A stretch of DNA of 56,321 nucleotides from an uncultured Acetobacteraceae bacterium (GTDB taxonomy: Bacteria; Pseudomonadota; Alphaproteobacteria; Acetobacterales; Acetobacteraceae), in NCBI GenBank assembly GCA_903918195.1, contig CAIXDS010000156.1, forward strand, positions 1 to 56,321, read 5' to 3'. A program made the position numbers and the translations under genes. A model generated the notes under the pieces. It did not search any database. It was not told the DNA's origin and worked only from the letters and a program-made list of their open reading frames with translations. How positions within the stretch are numbered: position 1 is the stretch's first letter; every line of letters starts with the position of its first letter. This document shows, piece by piece, positions 17,115 to 26,239 of this stretch.

Positions 17115-18044
17115 ATGAGCATGAACAAGGGCATCCTGCTGGCCGGCGGCTCCGGCACACGGCTGCACCCGATGACGCTGGCCGCCTCCAAGCAGTTGCT
17201 GCCGGTCTATGACAAGCCGATGATTTATTACCCGTTATCGGTGCTGATGTTGGCCGGCATCCGCGACATCCTGGTGATCTCCACGCCGGAGGACCTGCCG
17301 CAGTTCCGCCGCCTGCTCGGCGACGGGGCGCGGCTCGGGGTGCGCTTCAGCTATGCCGAGCAGCCGCGCCCGGAAGGGCTGGCCCAGGCCTTCCATATCG
17401 GCCGCGACTGGATCGCCGGCCAGCCCTGCGCGCTGGCGCTGGGCGACAACCTGATCTTCGGCGACCAGCTCTCCAGGCTGCTGCAGGCCAGCGCCGCCCG
17501 CCCGCACGGCGCCACCGTGTTCGCCTACCAGGTGCGCGACCCCGAGCGCTACGGCGTGGTCAGCATGAACGCCGCCGGCCGGGCGCTGGAGATCGTCGAA
17601 AAGCCGATCGTGCCGCCGTCGAACTGGGCGGTGATCGGTCTGTATTTCTACGATGCCCGCGTCAGCGACATGGCGGCCCGGGTGAAACCCTCGGCGCGCG
17701 GCGAGCTGGAGATCACCGACCTCAACCGCATGTACCTCGAAGAAGGCTCGCTCAGCGTCGAGCGGCTGGGCCGCGGCTGCGCGTGGCTCGATGCCGGCAC
17801 GCCGGATTCCCTGCTGCAAGCAGCCACCTTCGTGCAGACCATCCAGTCCCGCCAGGGGATGCTGGTGGGCTGCCCCGAGGAGGTGGCGTTCCGCATGGGA
17901 TGGATCGACGCCGACCGGCTGCGCCACCACGCAAAAGCCCTCGGCAAGACCGAACTCGGGCGGGTGCTCGCCGAACTGGCCGACATCGAGCCGGCCGACG
18001 CCGATCTGGCCGACGCCGAGCCGGCCGGTGCCGAGCTGGTCTGA
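17115..18044 (+). CDS. rfbA: Glucose-1-phosphate thymidylyltransferase
   Basis: A 309-residue nucleotidyltransferase that makes dTDP-glucose from glucose-1-phosphate and dTTP. Motifs: [20 protein letters not shown] (11-30) with the catalytic Lys, [30 protein letters not shown], and [20 protein letters not shown]. The family is usually about 290 residues; the extra C-terminus is an acidic Ala/Asp/Glu-rich tail ([20 protein letters not shown]). GGAG six bases before the ATG at 17115 supports the start; longer upstream frames overlap rfbB and were rejected. First committed step of the pathway, probably feedback-inhibited by dTDP-rhamnose as in relatives. Confidence 0.97.
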   Translation: MSMNKGILLAGGSGTRLHPMTLAASKQLLPVYDKPMIYYPLSVLMLAGIRDILVISTPEDLPQFRRLLGDGARLGVRFSYAEQPRPEGLAQAFHIGRDWIAGQPCALALGDNLIFGDQLSRLLQASAARPHGATVFAYQVRDPERYGVVSMNAAGRALEIVEKPIVPPSNWAVIGLYFYDARVSDMAARVKPSARGELEITDLNRMYLEEGSLSVERLGRGCAWLDAGTPDSLLQAATFVQTIQSRQGMLVGCPEEVAFRMGWIDADRLRHHAKALGKTELGRVLAELADIEPADADLADAEPAGAELV

Positions 18045-18052
18045 GGGTCCCG

Positions 18053-18610
18053 ATGAAAGTCGAAATTCTGGCCATCCCGGACGTCGTGCTGGTCACCCCG
18101 GCCCGCCACGGCGATAGCCGCGGTTTCTTCTCGGAAACCTTCAACGCCGGCCGCCTCGCCGAGGCCGGCATCGTCCAGCCTTTCGTGCAGGACAATCACA
18201 GCCTGTCGGCCCGCGCCGGCGTGGTGCGCGGCCTGCACTGCCAGATCGCCCCCAGCGTGCAAGGCAAACTGGTGCGGGTGATCAAGGGCGCCATCTGGGA
18301 TGTTGCCGTCGATATCCGCCACGGCTCACCCACCTATGGCCGCCACGTCGCCGCCGAACTCAGCGCCGCCAACTGGACGCAGATCTGGGTGCCCGGCGGG
18401 TTCCTGCACGGGTTCTGCACCCTCGAGCCCGACACCGAGGTCATTTACAAGGTCACCGCCGGCTACGATCCCGCCGCCGAGCGCGGCGTGATCTGGAACG
18501 ACCCCGATCTCGCCCTGCCCTGGCCGGTGGCCGCCGGCGAAGCGGTGCTGTCCGGCAAGGATTCCGCCCTGCCAAGGCTGGCCGCGTGCGACATCTGGTT
18601 CCGGGCGTGA
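18053..18610 (+). CDS. rfbC: dTDP-4-dehydrorhamnose 3,5-epimerase
   Basis: A 185-residue cupin-fold epimerase that inverts C3 and C5 of dTDP-4-keto-6-deoxyglucose. Motifs include DSRGFFSETFN near the start, FVQDNHSLS, GVVRGLHCQ with catalytic H62, VRVIKGAIWDVAVDIR, WVPGGFLHGFCTLE and Y132 (VIYKV). Length is standard. The ATG at 18053 starts 8 bases after the rfbA stop, so the two are co-transcribed. Nothing unusual was seen. Confidence 0.97.
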   Translation: MKVEILAIPDVVLVTPARHGDSRGFFSETFNAGRLAEAGIVQPFVQDNHSLSARAGVVRGLHCQIAPSVQGKLVRVIKGAIWDVAVDIRHGSPTYGRHVAAELSAANWTQIWVPGGFLHGFCTLEPDTEVIYKVTAGYDPAAERGVIWNDPDLALPWPVAAGEAVLSGKDSALPRLAACDIWFRA

Positions 18611-18647
18611 AAAAGTGCGACCGGATGGAACACGAACGGAGGCAGCG

Positions 18648-19577
18648 ATGAGCAACCAGCGGGGACCGGTCCTGGTCATCGGCGACAGCGCCGGCCAATT
18701 AGCGACCGCACTTGTCGCCGCGGCCGACGCGCTGCCGCTGCTGCTGATCGGACGGCCGGACCTCGATTTCGACCGGCCGGAAACAATCCGGCAGGCGCTG
18801 CACGCCGCCGCGCCTTCGCTCATGGTGAACGCCACCGCGTACACCGCGGTCGACCGCGCCGAGACCGAGACCGAGGCGGCGCTGCGCGCCAACCGCGACG
18901 GCCCGGCGGCGCTGGCCGCCTGGTGCGCCGAGGCCGGCATTCCGATGATCCACGTCTCCACCGACTACGTGTTCGACGGGCTGAAGGGCGCCCCTTACGT
19001 CGAGACCGACCCGACCAACCCCACCGGCGTCTACGGCGCCTCCAAGCTGGCCGGGGAGCAGGCGGTGCTGGCCGGCTGTCCGCGCGCCATCATCCTGCGC
19101 ACCTCCTGGGTCTATGCCGCGTCAGGCCGCAACTTCGTGCTCACCATGCTGAACGCGCGCGCCCGCACCGACCGCCTGCGGGTGGTCGCCGACCAGATCG
19201 GCTGCCCGACCACGGCGCCCGACCTCGCCCGGGTGATCCTGCAGATCGCCGCCCGTATCCGCGCGGACGGCTGGGATGACCGCTACGCCGGCCTGTACCA
19301 CGCGGCCGGCGAGGGCTGGACCAGTTGGCACGGCCTGGCCACGGCGGTGTTCGAGGAAGCGGCGCGGCATGGCATGGCGCCCCCGGTGGTCGAGCCGATC
19401 GCCACGTCGGACTGGCCGACCCCGGTACGCCGGCCGCCGGATTCGCGGCTGGACTGCACCCGCCTGGCCGAAACCTTCGGCCTGCGTCTGCCGCCCTGGC
19501 GGCACAGTCTGGCACAAATAATTGATACTGTATTTGACCAACAACGAATCGCTCCCAAATCCGCGACGGGACTGTAA
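18648..19577 (+). CDS. rfbD: dTDP-4-dehydrorhamnose reductase
   Basis: A 309-residue NAD(P)H-dependent reductase giving dTDP-L-rhamnose, the last step. Motifs: a slightly altered nucleotide-binding loop (VLVIGDSAGQLATAL instead of the common GxxGQLG), VNATAYTAVDRAE, HVSTDYVFDG with T105, and YGASKLAGE with Y129/K133; RTSWVYAASG and RPPDSRLD follow. CGGAGG precedes the ATG at 18648 by several bases; the longer frame from 18615 lacks support. It completes the rfbBACD set and is followed 12 bases later by a GT2 gene. Confidence 0.95.
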   Translation: MSNQRGPVLVIGDSAGQLATALVAAADALPLLLIGRPDLDFDRPETIRQALHAAAPSLMVNATAYTAVDRAETETEAALRANRDGPAALAAWCAEAGIPMIHVSTDYVFDGLKGAPYVETDPTNPTGVYGASKLAGEQAVLAGCPRAIILRTSWVYAASGRNFVLTMLNARARTDRLRVVADQIGCPTTAPDLARVILQIAARIRADGWDDRYAGLYHAAGEGWTSWHGLATAVFEEAARHGMAPPVVEPIATSDWPTPVRRPPDSRLDCTRLAETFGLRLPPWRHSLAQIIDTVFDQQRIAPKSATGL

Positions 19578-19589
19578 TCTTCGGCCTGC

Positions 19590-20534
19590 ATGGTGCCGCG
19601 CATCCCAGAGCCTCGTGTTGCGATCCTGCTGGCGACCTATAACGGGGCCCCGTGGCTGCGCGAACAGCTCGACAGCCTGCTGCGCCAGACGCACGACAAC
19701 TGGGTGTTGTACTGGCGCGACGACGGCTCCGGCGACGGCAGCATCGCCATTCTGCAGGCGTTCGGCCAGCGCGCCGGCCAGGGCCGTTGCGTCCGCGTGG
19801 CGGCGCCGCCCGGCCGGCTCGGCGCCACCGGCAACTTCCTCGCCCTGCTGCGCTCGGTCTGCGACACGCTGACCGAGCACGACGCGGTCGCCTTCGCCGA
19901 CCAGGACGATGTCTGGCTGCCGCAGAAGCTGGAGCGCGGCGTCGCCGCGCTGCGGCGCGCCCCGCGCGACGAGCCCATCCTGTATTGCGCCCGCCAGGTG
20001 CTGGTGGATGCCGGGCTGCACCCGTTGGGAATCTCCGGCCTGCTGTCGCGGCCGGCGGGCTTCCCCGCCGCACTGACGCAGAACGTCGCCACCGGCTGCA
20101 CGGTGATGCTGAACGGCCCGGCCGCCCGGTTGGTGGCCGCCAGCCGCCCCTCGACCGGCACGCTGCATGATTGGTGGGCTTATCTGCTGGTCACCGCCGC
20201 CGGCGGGCGGCTGATCCAGGACGACGAGCCGGTGGTGCTGTATCGCCAGCACGCGCAGAATCTGGTCGGCGCACCGGCCTCGATGGCGCGGCGTGCCATC
20301 GCGGCGCTGCGGCGCGGGCCGGCGCTGTTCATGACCGTGCTGCGCGAACACATCACCGCCCTGCTCGCCCAGCCCGAACTGATCAGCGAGCGCGCCAGAA
20401 CCGAATTGGCCGCGCTGGATCACGCGCTGCGCAGCGGTCCGGCGCGCCGCTTCTCGGTCATGCGCATGCCGGGGCTGCACCGGCAGACCTGGCCGGAAAC
20501 GCTGCTGTTCCGCTGCTGGTTCCTCATCGGCTGA
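19590..20534 (+). CDS. Glycosyltransferase family 2 protein, rhamnosyltransferase-like
   Basis: A 314-residue GT2 (GT-A fold) enzyme. The N-terminus VAILLATYNGAPWLREQLDS is the classical donor-binding start, followed by RDDGSGDGS and ADQDDVWLPQKL with the DxD-type acidic motif, and ATGCTVMLNGPA near the acceptor region. It resembles rhamnosyltransferases of O-antigen and exopolysaccharide loci, and it directly follows rfbD, which supports dTDP-rhamnose as donor; the assignment to rhamnose is inferred from context. No membrane span. Its last 11 bases overlap the tail of the convergent rluA-like gene. The ATG at 19590 follows the rfbD stop by 12 bases. Confidence 0.9.
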   Translation: MVPRIPEPRVAILLATYNGAPWLREQLDSLLRQTHDNWVLYWRDDGSGDGSIAILQAFGQRAGQGRCVRVAAPPGRLGATGNFLALLRSVCDTLTEHDAVAFADQDDVWLPQKLERGVAALRRAPRDEPILYCARQVLVDAGLHPLGISGLLSRPAGFPAALTQNVATGCTVMLNGPAARLVAASRPSTGTLHDWWAYLLVTAAGGRLIQDDEPVVLYRQHAQNLVGAPASMARRAIAALRRGPALFMTVLREHITALLAQPELISERARTELAALDHALRSGPARRFSVMRMPGLHRQTWPETLLFRCWFLIG

Positions 20535-21189
20535 GCCTGTCCCAGCCGCACACCGCCAGTGCCGCGTGCATATGTACCGGCACCGGCGCCACCGCCGCCA
20601 CCGGCGGCTCGAGCGGCAGGGTGATCGCGCGGGCCAGCAAATGCAGCCGGATTGTGTCGCCCTCCCCGCCACCGCCGCCATACACCGGATCGCCCAGCAC
20701 CGGGCAGCCCAGCGCGGCGCAATGCGCCCGCACCTGGTGGGTGCGCCCGGTGCGCGGCCGCACCTCCAGCCAGGAGATGTCTCCGCCCCGTCCGAGCAGG
20801 CGCCAGTCCGAAACCGCCGCCTGCCCGCCCGGGCCGGCCAGCATGCGCCAGCCATGCCGGTCGCTGTGGCGGCGCAGAGGAACATCGACCGCTCCGGCAT
20901 CAGCAGCCGGCGCGCCGCGCACCACCGCCCAGTAGGTCTTTTCCACCCGCCCCTCGGCAAAGGCCGCCTGGGCTTCGTGTAGCGCGGCGCGGCGCAACGC
21001 CACCACCAGACAGCCGGAGGTGTCGGCGTCCAGCCGGTGGGCCAGCCACGGTCCGTCGCGCCGGCGCGACAGGACTGGGAAAAAATCCTCCACGCTCGGC
21101 CCGCCGCGCGGCCCGGCATGCACCGGCAGCCCGGGCGGCTTGTCGAGCACCACGAAGCGGGAATCGGTGAACAGAATCGGGATGTCCAT
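20524..21189 (-). CDS. RluA-family pseudouridine synthase
   Basis: A 221-residue pseudouridine synthase. The catalytic signature HRLDADTSG (51-59) contains the essential Asp54, and the chain opens with ILFTDSRFVVLDKPPGLPVH, the standard RluA start. GRTHQVRAHCAALGCPVLGD is a further family motif. It lacks the N-terminal S4 domain of RluC/RluD and so resembles the compact RluA/TruC type. The RNA target (rRNA or tRNA) cannot be assigned. The gene is convergent with the GT2 gene, with an 11-base overlap, and divergent from trmH-like, whose start lies 23 bases from its own. Confidence 0.92.
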   Translation of the reverse strand: MDIPILFTDSRFVVLDKPPGLPVHAGPRGGPSVEDFFPVLSRRRDGPWLAHRLDADTSGCLVVALRRAALHEAQAAFAEGRVEKTYWAVVRGAPAADAGAVDVPLRRHSDRHGWRMLAGPGGQAAVSDWRLLGRGGDISWLEVRPRTGRTHQVRAHCAALGCPVLGDPVYGGGGGEGDTIRLHLLARAITLPLEPPVAAVAPVPVHMHAALAVCGWDRLSR

Positions 21190-21211
21190 GAGGGGATGCT
21201 ATGCCATCGCC

Positions 21212-21922
21212 ATGAAACCCGACACGATCTGCGGCGTGAACGCCGTGGCGGCGCTGTTCGCCCGCCGCCCTGATGATGCGTTGCGCCTGTTCTATCTGGC
21301 CGAACGGCGCGACGTGGCCGGCCCCTGGTGCGCCCTGCTGGCGGCTGCGCGCCGCCCGTACCGGATGGTGCCGGCGGACGAACTGGCGAAGGTGGCGGGA
21401 ACGCCGCACCATGGCGGCATCGCCGTGATCGCCAAACCGCGCACGGTCGATATGCTCGACCTTGCCGCCCCACCGCGGCTGCCTTTCCTGCTGGTGCTGG
21501 ACGGGGTGGGCAATCCACACAACCTCGGCGCGATCGCCCGCAGTGCCGCGTTCTTCGGCGTGCGCGGGCTGCTGCTGCACGAGGTGGCGGGCGCCGCCCT
21601 GCCCTCGGACGCGGCCTACCGCACCGCCGAGGGCGGGCTGGAATTCCTGTCCGTCTGGCGCACCCGCGACCTGGCGCGCGTGCTGGCCGCGCTGGCGCCG
21701 CATTACCGCACCGTCGCCGCCACGCTGGAAGGCGAGGCGGCAGCCCCGGCGGCGGTGCCGCGGGACCGGCCGATGGCGCTGGTGCTCGGCGGGGAAGAAC
21801 ACGGGATTTCCGCCCCCGTCGCGGCCGCCTGCCGGCGCGCGGTGCGGATTCCGGGCGCCGGCCGGGTGCAGAGCCTGAACGTCGCCCAGGCCGCAGCGGT
21901 GCTGCTGCACGCGCTAGTGTAG
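21212..21922 (+). CDS. TrmH-family RNA methyltransferase (SpoU)
   Basis: A 236-residue SPOUT methyltransferase that adds a 2'-O-methyl group to tRNA or rRNA. Motif 1 is VLDGVGNPHNLGAIARSA with the catalytic Arg, motif 2 is MALVLGGEEHGIS, and motif 3 is IPGAGRVQSLNVAQAAAVLL. The N-terminus has a substrate-binding subdomain (ICGVNAVAALFARRP). The frame is open from 21020 on the opposite side of rluA-like, but coding only resembles the family from ATG 21212. A good ribosome site was not seen. Convergent with the RND permease gene 27 bases away. Confidence 0.9.
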   Translation: MKPDTICGVNAVAALFARRPDDALRLFYLAERRDVAGPWCALLAAARRPYRMVPADELAKVAGTPHHGGIAVIAKPRTVDMLDLAAPPRLPFLLVLDGVGNPHNLGAIARSAAFFGVRGLLLHEVAGAALPSDAAYRTAEGGLEFLSVWRTRDLARVLAALAPHYRTVAATLEGEAAAPAAVPRDRPMALVLGGEEHGISAPVAAACRRAVRIPGAGRVQSLNVAQAAAVLLHALV

Positions 21923-21949
21923 CGGCGCGGGACGCTGCGCGGATGGGCC

Positions 21950-24900
21950 TCAGTTCGTCTGCGGCACGGCGTCGGCATCGCGCAGCACGACGTAGATCGC
22001 CGGCACCACCAGCACGGTGAGCAGGGTGGACGAGGCAAGCCCGAACAGCAGCGAGATCGCCAGCCCCTGGAAGATCGGGTCGCTGAGGATGGTGGCGGCG
22101 CCGATCATCGCCGACAGCGCGGTCAGCAGGATGGGGCGGAAGCGGATGGCGCCGGCGTCGAGCAGAATTTGCCGCAGCGTTTTCCCCGCCCCCGCACCAT
22201 GCCGCACGAAATCCACCAGCAGGATGGAATTGCGCACGATGATGCCGGCGAGCGCGATGAAGCCGATCATCGAGGTCGCGGTGAACGGCGCGCCAAACAG
22301 CCAATGTCCGGCGACGATGCCGATCAGCGTCAGCGGCACCGGCGTCAGAATGACCAGCGGTACAAGGAAGCTACGGAACTGCCCGACCACCAGCACATAA
22401 ATGCCGAGCAGCGCCACGCCGAACGCGGCGCCCATGTCGCGGAACGTGACATAGGTGATTTCCCATTCGCCGTCCCACAACAGGGTGGGCTTTGATTCAT
22501 CCCCGGGCTGGCCGCGCAGGCGGATATCCGGTCGCGGCAGGCGGCCCCAGTCATGCGCGGCAACAAGCTTGTCCACCGCGAGCATGCCGTAGATCGGCGC
22601 CTCGAACGTGCCGGCGAGTTCCGCGGTCACCATGTCGGCGAAGCGGCCGTCGCGGCGGAACAGCACCGGCGAGCCGGCCTCGTGGGTGGCGTGCACGACC
22701 TGACCGAGTTCGACCACGGTGTGGCTGCCCGGCAGCGTGTTCGCCGGCACGGGGGTCGCGGCCAGTCGCTCGCTCCAGGCCAGGTCGGATTTCGGCAGGC
22801 CGATGACGATGTCGATCGGATCACGCTCCGCGCCGCGATGCGAGGTGCCGACCCGCACGCCGCCGAACAGCGCCTGCACCGTGTCATACACATCGCTCTG
22901 CTCAACACCGAAATGTTCTGTCGCGTCCTGATCGATGGCGATACGCAGCCGCGGGCGCGGACGGCCGTAGCTGTCGTCCACATCGACGATGAAGGGCACC
23001 GAGCGGAAGATCGTTTTCATTTCCTCGGCCACAGCGCGGCGTGTTTCGGCATCGGGGCCATAGATCTCGGCCAGCAGCGTGGCCAGCACCGGCGGGCCGG
23101 GCGGCACCTCAACCACCTGCAGCGTGGCGCCCGCCGGCAGCTTCAGGGCGCGCAACCGTTCACGCAAATCCAGCGCGATGGCGTGGCTCGGCCGCGAACG
23201 TTCCGATCGCGCTGCGAGGTTGATTTGCAGATCGCCCTGCTCCGGCAGGCTGCGCAGATAGGAATGGCGCACCAGGCCGTTGAAGTTGAACGGCCCGGCG
23301 GTACCCGCCTGGGCCTGCACGCTGCGCAGTTCGGGCAACGTGAAGGCGATGCCGGCAGCGACGAACAGCGCCTGTTCGGTGTCTTCCAGGCTGGCGCCGG
23401 CGGGCAGGTTCAGCATCACCTGCAGCTCCGACTTATTGTCGAAGGGCAGCAATTTGACGGTGACGTCCTGGGTATAAAACAGCGCGCAGGCCGCCAATGT
23501 GGCACCGCCAACCCCGAGCAGGAAAATCCATGCCCGCCGCCGGCTCGCCAGCACCGGCGAAGCAACCCGGCGATACAGACGCCCGAGCCGCCCCTCGCCG
23601 TGCTGCGCGCTGACGGTGCGCGGCGCCAGCTTCAGCATCAGCCATGGCGCGATCACCATGGCGACAACGAATGAAAACAGCATGGCGGCCGAAGCGACGG
23701 CCGGAATCGGCGCCATGTAGGGACCCATCAACCCCGACACGAACAGCATCGGCAGCAGCGCCGCGACCACGGTCAGGGTCGCAATCACAGTGGGGTTACC
23801 CACCTCGGCCACCGCGTCGATCGCCGCCTCCATGCGGCTGCGCCCGTCGTTCATGCCCCAGTGGCGGGCGATGTTTTCGACCACCACGATCGCGTCATCG
23901 ACCAGAATGCCGATGGAAAAGATCAGCGCGAACAGACTGACCCGGTTGATTGTGTAGCCCATCAGATTGGCGGCCAGCAGGGTCAGCAGAATGGTGGTGG
24001 GAATCACCACCAGTGTCACCGCCGCCTCCCGCCAGCCGATGGCAAGCCCGATCAGCGCGACGATCGACAGCGTCGCCAGTCCCAGATGGAACAGCAGCTC
24101 GTTCGCCTTGTCGCTGGCGCTGCGTCCGTAATCGCGCGTGACCTCGACCGCGATGTCGTCCGGCAGCAACCGGCCACGCAGCGTCGCCAGCCGGTCCACA
24201 ATGGCTTGCGCCACCACCACCGCATTGGCGCCGGCCCGCTTGGCCAGCGCCAACGTCGCCGCCGGCGCACGCACCAGCCCGTCCGGCCCGTGCGCGATCG
24301 ACCACACCCGCGCCTCGCCGCTGCCAGGCCCTACCACCACGCGGGCGACGTCGCGCACATAGACCGGCCGGCCGTCGCGGGTGGCGAGCAGCAGCAGGCC
24401 AATATCCGGCACGCCCTGCAACGTCTGTCCGGCGGTGACGGTGCTGATGCCGCCCGCCTCGCGCACATGGCCGGCGACAAAGGAGCGGTTGGCGTCTCGC
24501 ACTTTCGCCACCAGCTGCTGCAGTGTGACGCCGAACAGCGACAGTTTTTCCGGATCGGGCTCGACCCGAATCTGATCGAGGCCGGCACCGGTGATGGTGC
24601 TCAGCCCAACGTCGTCCACCTTGGCCAGCTCGGTCTGCAGCTTCATCGCGAGATGGAAAAGATCCTGATCGCTCCAGCGTGCCGCCACGTCCGGGCGGGG
24701 CGACAGCGTCAGCGTGACGATCGCCACGTCATCGATGCCGCGGCCGACCACCAGCGGCTCGGCGATGCCCGGCGGGATGCGGTCGAGATTGGCGCGGATG
24801 CGGTCATGCACGCGCAGCACCGCCGAATCCTGGCTGGTGCCGACGCGGAAGCGCGCGGTCACCAGCACGCGGTCGTCCTGCGTCTGGCTGTAGACGTGCT

Positions 24901-25147
24901 CGACGTCCTTGATCGCGCGGACGATGGTCTCCAGCGGTTTTGTCACCAGTTCGGCCGCATCGGGCGCGCGCAGGCCGTCGGCAGTGACCAGGATGTCCAC
25001 CATCGGCACGCTGATCTGTGGCTCCTCCTCGCGCGGAATGGCGAACAGCGCGACCAGCCCGGCGGCGAGCGCGGCGAGCAGGAACAACGGCGTCAGTTTC
25101 GAACGAATGGTCGCCTGGGTCAGCCGACCGGACAGGCCGAGATTCAT
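21950..25147 (-). CDS. RND efflux transporter permease subunit
   Basis: A 1065-residue inner-membrane permease of the RND superfamily, driven by the proton gradient. Expected traits are visible: one TM near residue 25 (LTPLFLLAALAAGLVALFAI) after a cytoplasmic start, large periplasmic loops, the proton-relay pair in GILVDDAIVVVENIA, and the second half repeat (PVPLTLIGIVAGHWLFGAPF, GIIVRNSILLVDFVRHG). The sequence is closer to a general HAE1/HME-like pump than to AcrB; substrate unknown. The ATG at 25147 overlaps the stop of the membrane fusion gene by four bases. No outer-membrane TolC-type gene is adjacent, so the pump must borrow one. Confidence 0.9.
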   Translation of the reverse strand: MNLGLSGRLTQATIRSKLTPLFLLAALAAGLVALFAIPREEEPQISVPMVDILVTADGLRAPDAAELVTKPLETIVRAIKDVEHVYSQTQDDRVLVTARFRVGTSQDSAVLRVHDRIRANLDRIPPGIAEPLVVGRGIDDVAIVTLTLSPRPDVAARWSDQDLFHLAMKLQTELAKVDDVGLSTITGAGLDQIRVEPDPEKLSLFGVTLQQLVAKVRDANRSFVAGHVREAGGISTVTAGQTLQGVPDIGLLLLATRDGRPVYVRDVARVVVGPGSGEARVWSIAHGPDGLVRAPAATLALAKRAGANAVVVAQAIVDRLATLRGRLLPDDIAVEVTRDYGRSASDKANELLFHLGLATLSIVALIGLAIGWREAAVTLVVIPTTILLTLLAANLMGYTINRVSLFALIFSIGILVDDAIVVVENIARHWGMNDGRSRMEAAIDAVAEVGNPTVIATLTVVAALLPMLFVSGLMGPYMAPIPAVASAAMLFSFVVAMVIAPWLMLKLAPRTVSAQHGEGRLGRLYRRVASPVLASRRRAWIFLLGVGGATLAACALFYTQDVTVKLLPFDNKSELQVMLNLPAGASLEDTEQALFVAAGIAFTLPELRSVQAQAGTAGPFNFNGLVRHSYLRSLPEQGDLQINLAARSERSRPSHAIALDLRERLRALKLPAGATLQVVEVPPGPPVLATLLAEIYGPDAETRRAVAEEMKTIFRSVPFIVDVDDSYGRPRPRLRIAIDQDATEHFGVEQSDVYDTVQALFGGVRVGTSHRGAERDPIDIVIGLPKSDLAWSERLAATPVPANTLPGSHTVVELGQVVHATHEAGSPVLFRRDGRFADMVTAELAGTFEAPIYGMLAVDKLVAAHDWGRLPRPDIRLRGQPGDESKPTLLWDGEWEITYVTFRDMGAAFGVALLGIYVLVVGQFRSFLVPLVILTPVPLTLIGIVAGHWLFGAPFTATSMIGFIALAGIIVRNSILLVDFVRHGAGAGKTLRQILLDAGAIRFRPILLTALSAMIGAATILSDPIFQGLAISLLFGLASSTLLTVLVVPAIYVVLRDADAVPQTN

Positions 25148-26136
25148 GGCCGCACCAGCACGTCGCCGGCGCGCAGCCCCGAGAGGATTTCGATGCCGTC
25201 CGGCATCTGCGGCGTCGGGTGCGGCTGGCCGCGCTGCACCGGCACGTCGATCAGGCCGCCGTCGCGGCGCAGCCGCACCGTGTCGAGCCCGAACCGGGTG
25301 ACCAGGAAGTTCTCCGGCACCACCAGCCCGGCGCGGATGCCGGCGGTGATCCACACCCGGATACGGGCGCCGACGAACCCGTCGGGCAGGTCGGGCACCT
25401 CCGCGTCGGCCACCACGCGGCCTTCCTCGATGCGCGGATAGACCAGGGTGATGCGGCCCACACCCGCGCCCGCACCGCCAAGCTCGGCGGCATCGATGCG
25501 CACCGGATCGCCGGCTTTGAGGAAGGCAGCGTGCCGTTCCGGCACGCGCAGGCGCAGCACATAGCTGTGCTCGGCGATGGTGGCGATGGTGTCGCCCGGC
25601 AGCACCACGGAACCGCGCGTCACCGGCACATCCAGCACGCGGCCGGTGGCGGGCGCCAGCACCTCGCCCTCGGCCATCTGCTGGCGCAGCACCTCGCGCT
25701 CGGCGGTGCGGGCGCGCAGCGTGCTGGTGGCGACTTCGACGGCCGTGCGCGCCTGGTCGAGCGTCACCCGCGGGCCGGAACCCTGGCGGAACAGCGTATC
25801 GGCGCGGGCGAAATCGGCCTGCGCCTGCGCCAGTTGCGACTGCGCACCGGCGATCTGGGCGTCCAGCGCCCCCATCTGCAACGCGATTTTCTGGTCGCCG
25901 ACGACGGCCAGCACCTGGCCCAGCGTCACCGTGTCGCCGTTGCGCACCGGGCGGGCCACCACGGTGCCGCCGATCCGCGCCCGGGCCGGCACCACGTTCA
26001 GGCTTTCCACCGTCGCGAAGGCCGCCTTCTCGTCGGCGATGTTTTCCGTCCGCACGACGAAACCGTCCGGCTGGGCGAATGCCGGCTGGGCAGCCAGCAG
26101 GAAGGCCAGGGCGAGGCAGGCGCGGTTTAGTTTCAT
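25144..26136 (-). CDS. RND efflux periplasmic membrane-fusion protein
   Basis: A 330-residue HlyD/AcrA-type adaptor. A signal peptide is seen at the start (MKLNRACLALAFLLAAQPAF, then AQ). Residues about 50-75 and 170-190 form the split lipoyl domain (RIGGTVVARPVRNGDTVTLG and EGEVLAPATGRVLDVPV); between them a helical hairpin rich in Ala/Gln (LDAQIAGAQSQLAQAQADFA) is predicted. The second half has the barrel and membrane-proximal segments. The ATG at 26136 gives the signal peptide; the TTG at 26154 was rejected. It is translationally coupled to the permease through ATGA. Confidence 0.9.
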   Translation of the reverse strand: MKLNRACLALAFLLAAQPAFAQPDGFVVRTENIADEKAAFATVESLNVVPARARIGGTVVARPVRNGDTVTLGQVLAVVGDQKIALQMGALDAQIAGAQSQLAQAQADFARADTLFRQGSGPRVTLDQARTAVEVATSTLRARTAEREVLRQQMAEGEVLAPATGRVLDVPVTRGSVVLPGDTIATIAEHSYVLRLRVPERHAAFLKAGDPVRIDAAELGGAGAGVGRITLVYPRIEEGRVVADAEVPDLPDGFVGARIRVWITAGIRAGLVVPENFLVTRFGLDTVRLRRDGGLIDVPVQRGQPHPTPQMPDGIEILSGLRAGDVLVRP

Positions 26137-26146
26137 ACTTTCGTCA

Positions 26147-26182
26147 ATACGCAATTATGCGGTATGGGTCAAGCCAGTCCAA
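26147..26182 (-). promoter_or_regulatory. Putative promoter and dyad operator of the RND operon
   Basis: On the minus strand a -35-like TTGGAC (26182-26177) and a -10-like CATAAT (26159-26154) are 17 bases apart. An imperfect dyad, ATACGCA (26147-26153) and TGCGGTAT (26158-26165), overlaps the -10. A TetR/MarR-type repressor could bind here, but no regulator gene is adjacent. Confidence 0.45.
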
Positions 26183-26239
26183 CGGGTGGGCCGGTCCTGC
26201 GGACAGCGGTCTTCCTCACCGAGGGATCAGAGGCAGACA

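Noticed and set aside
19122..22304. A 1060-codon minus-strand open frame across rfbD, GT2, rluA and trmH.
   Set aside because: It overlaps several certain genes and has no coherent domain; a G+C shadow.
23861..25441. A 526-codon plus-strand frame opposite the RND permease.
   Set aside because: Shadow of the permease; His/Arg/Gln-rich low complexity.
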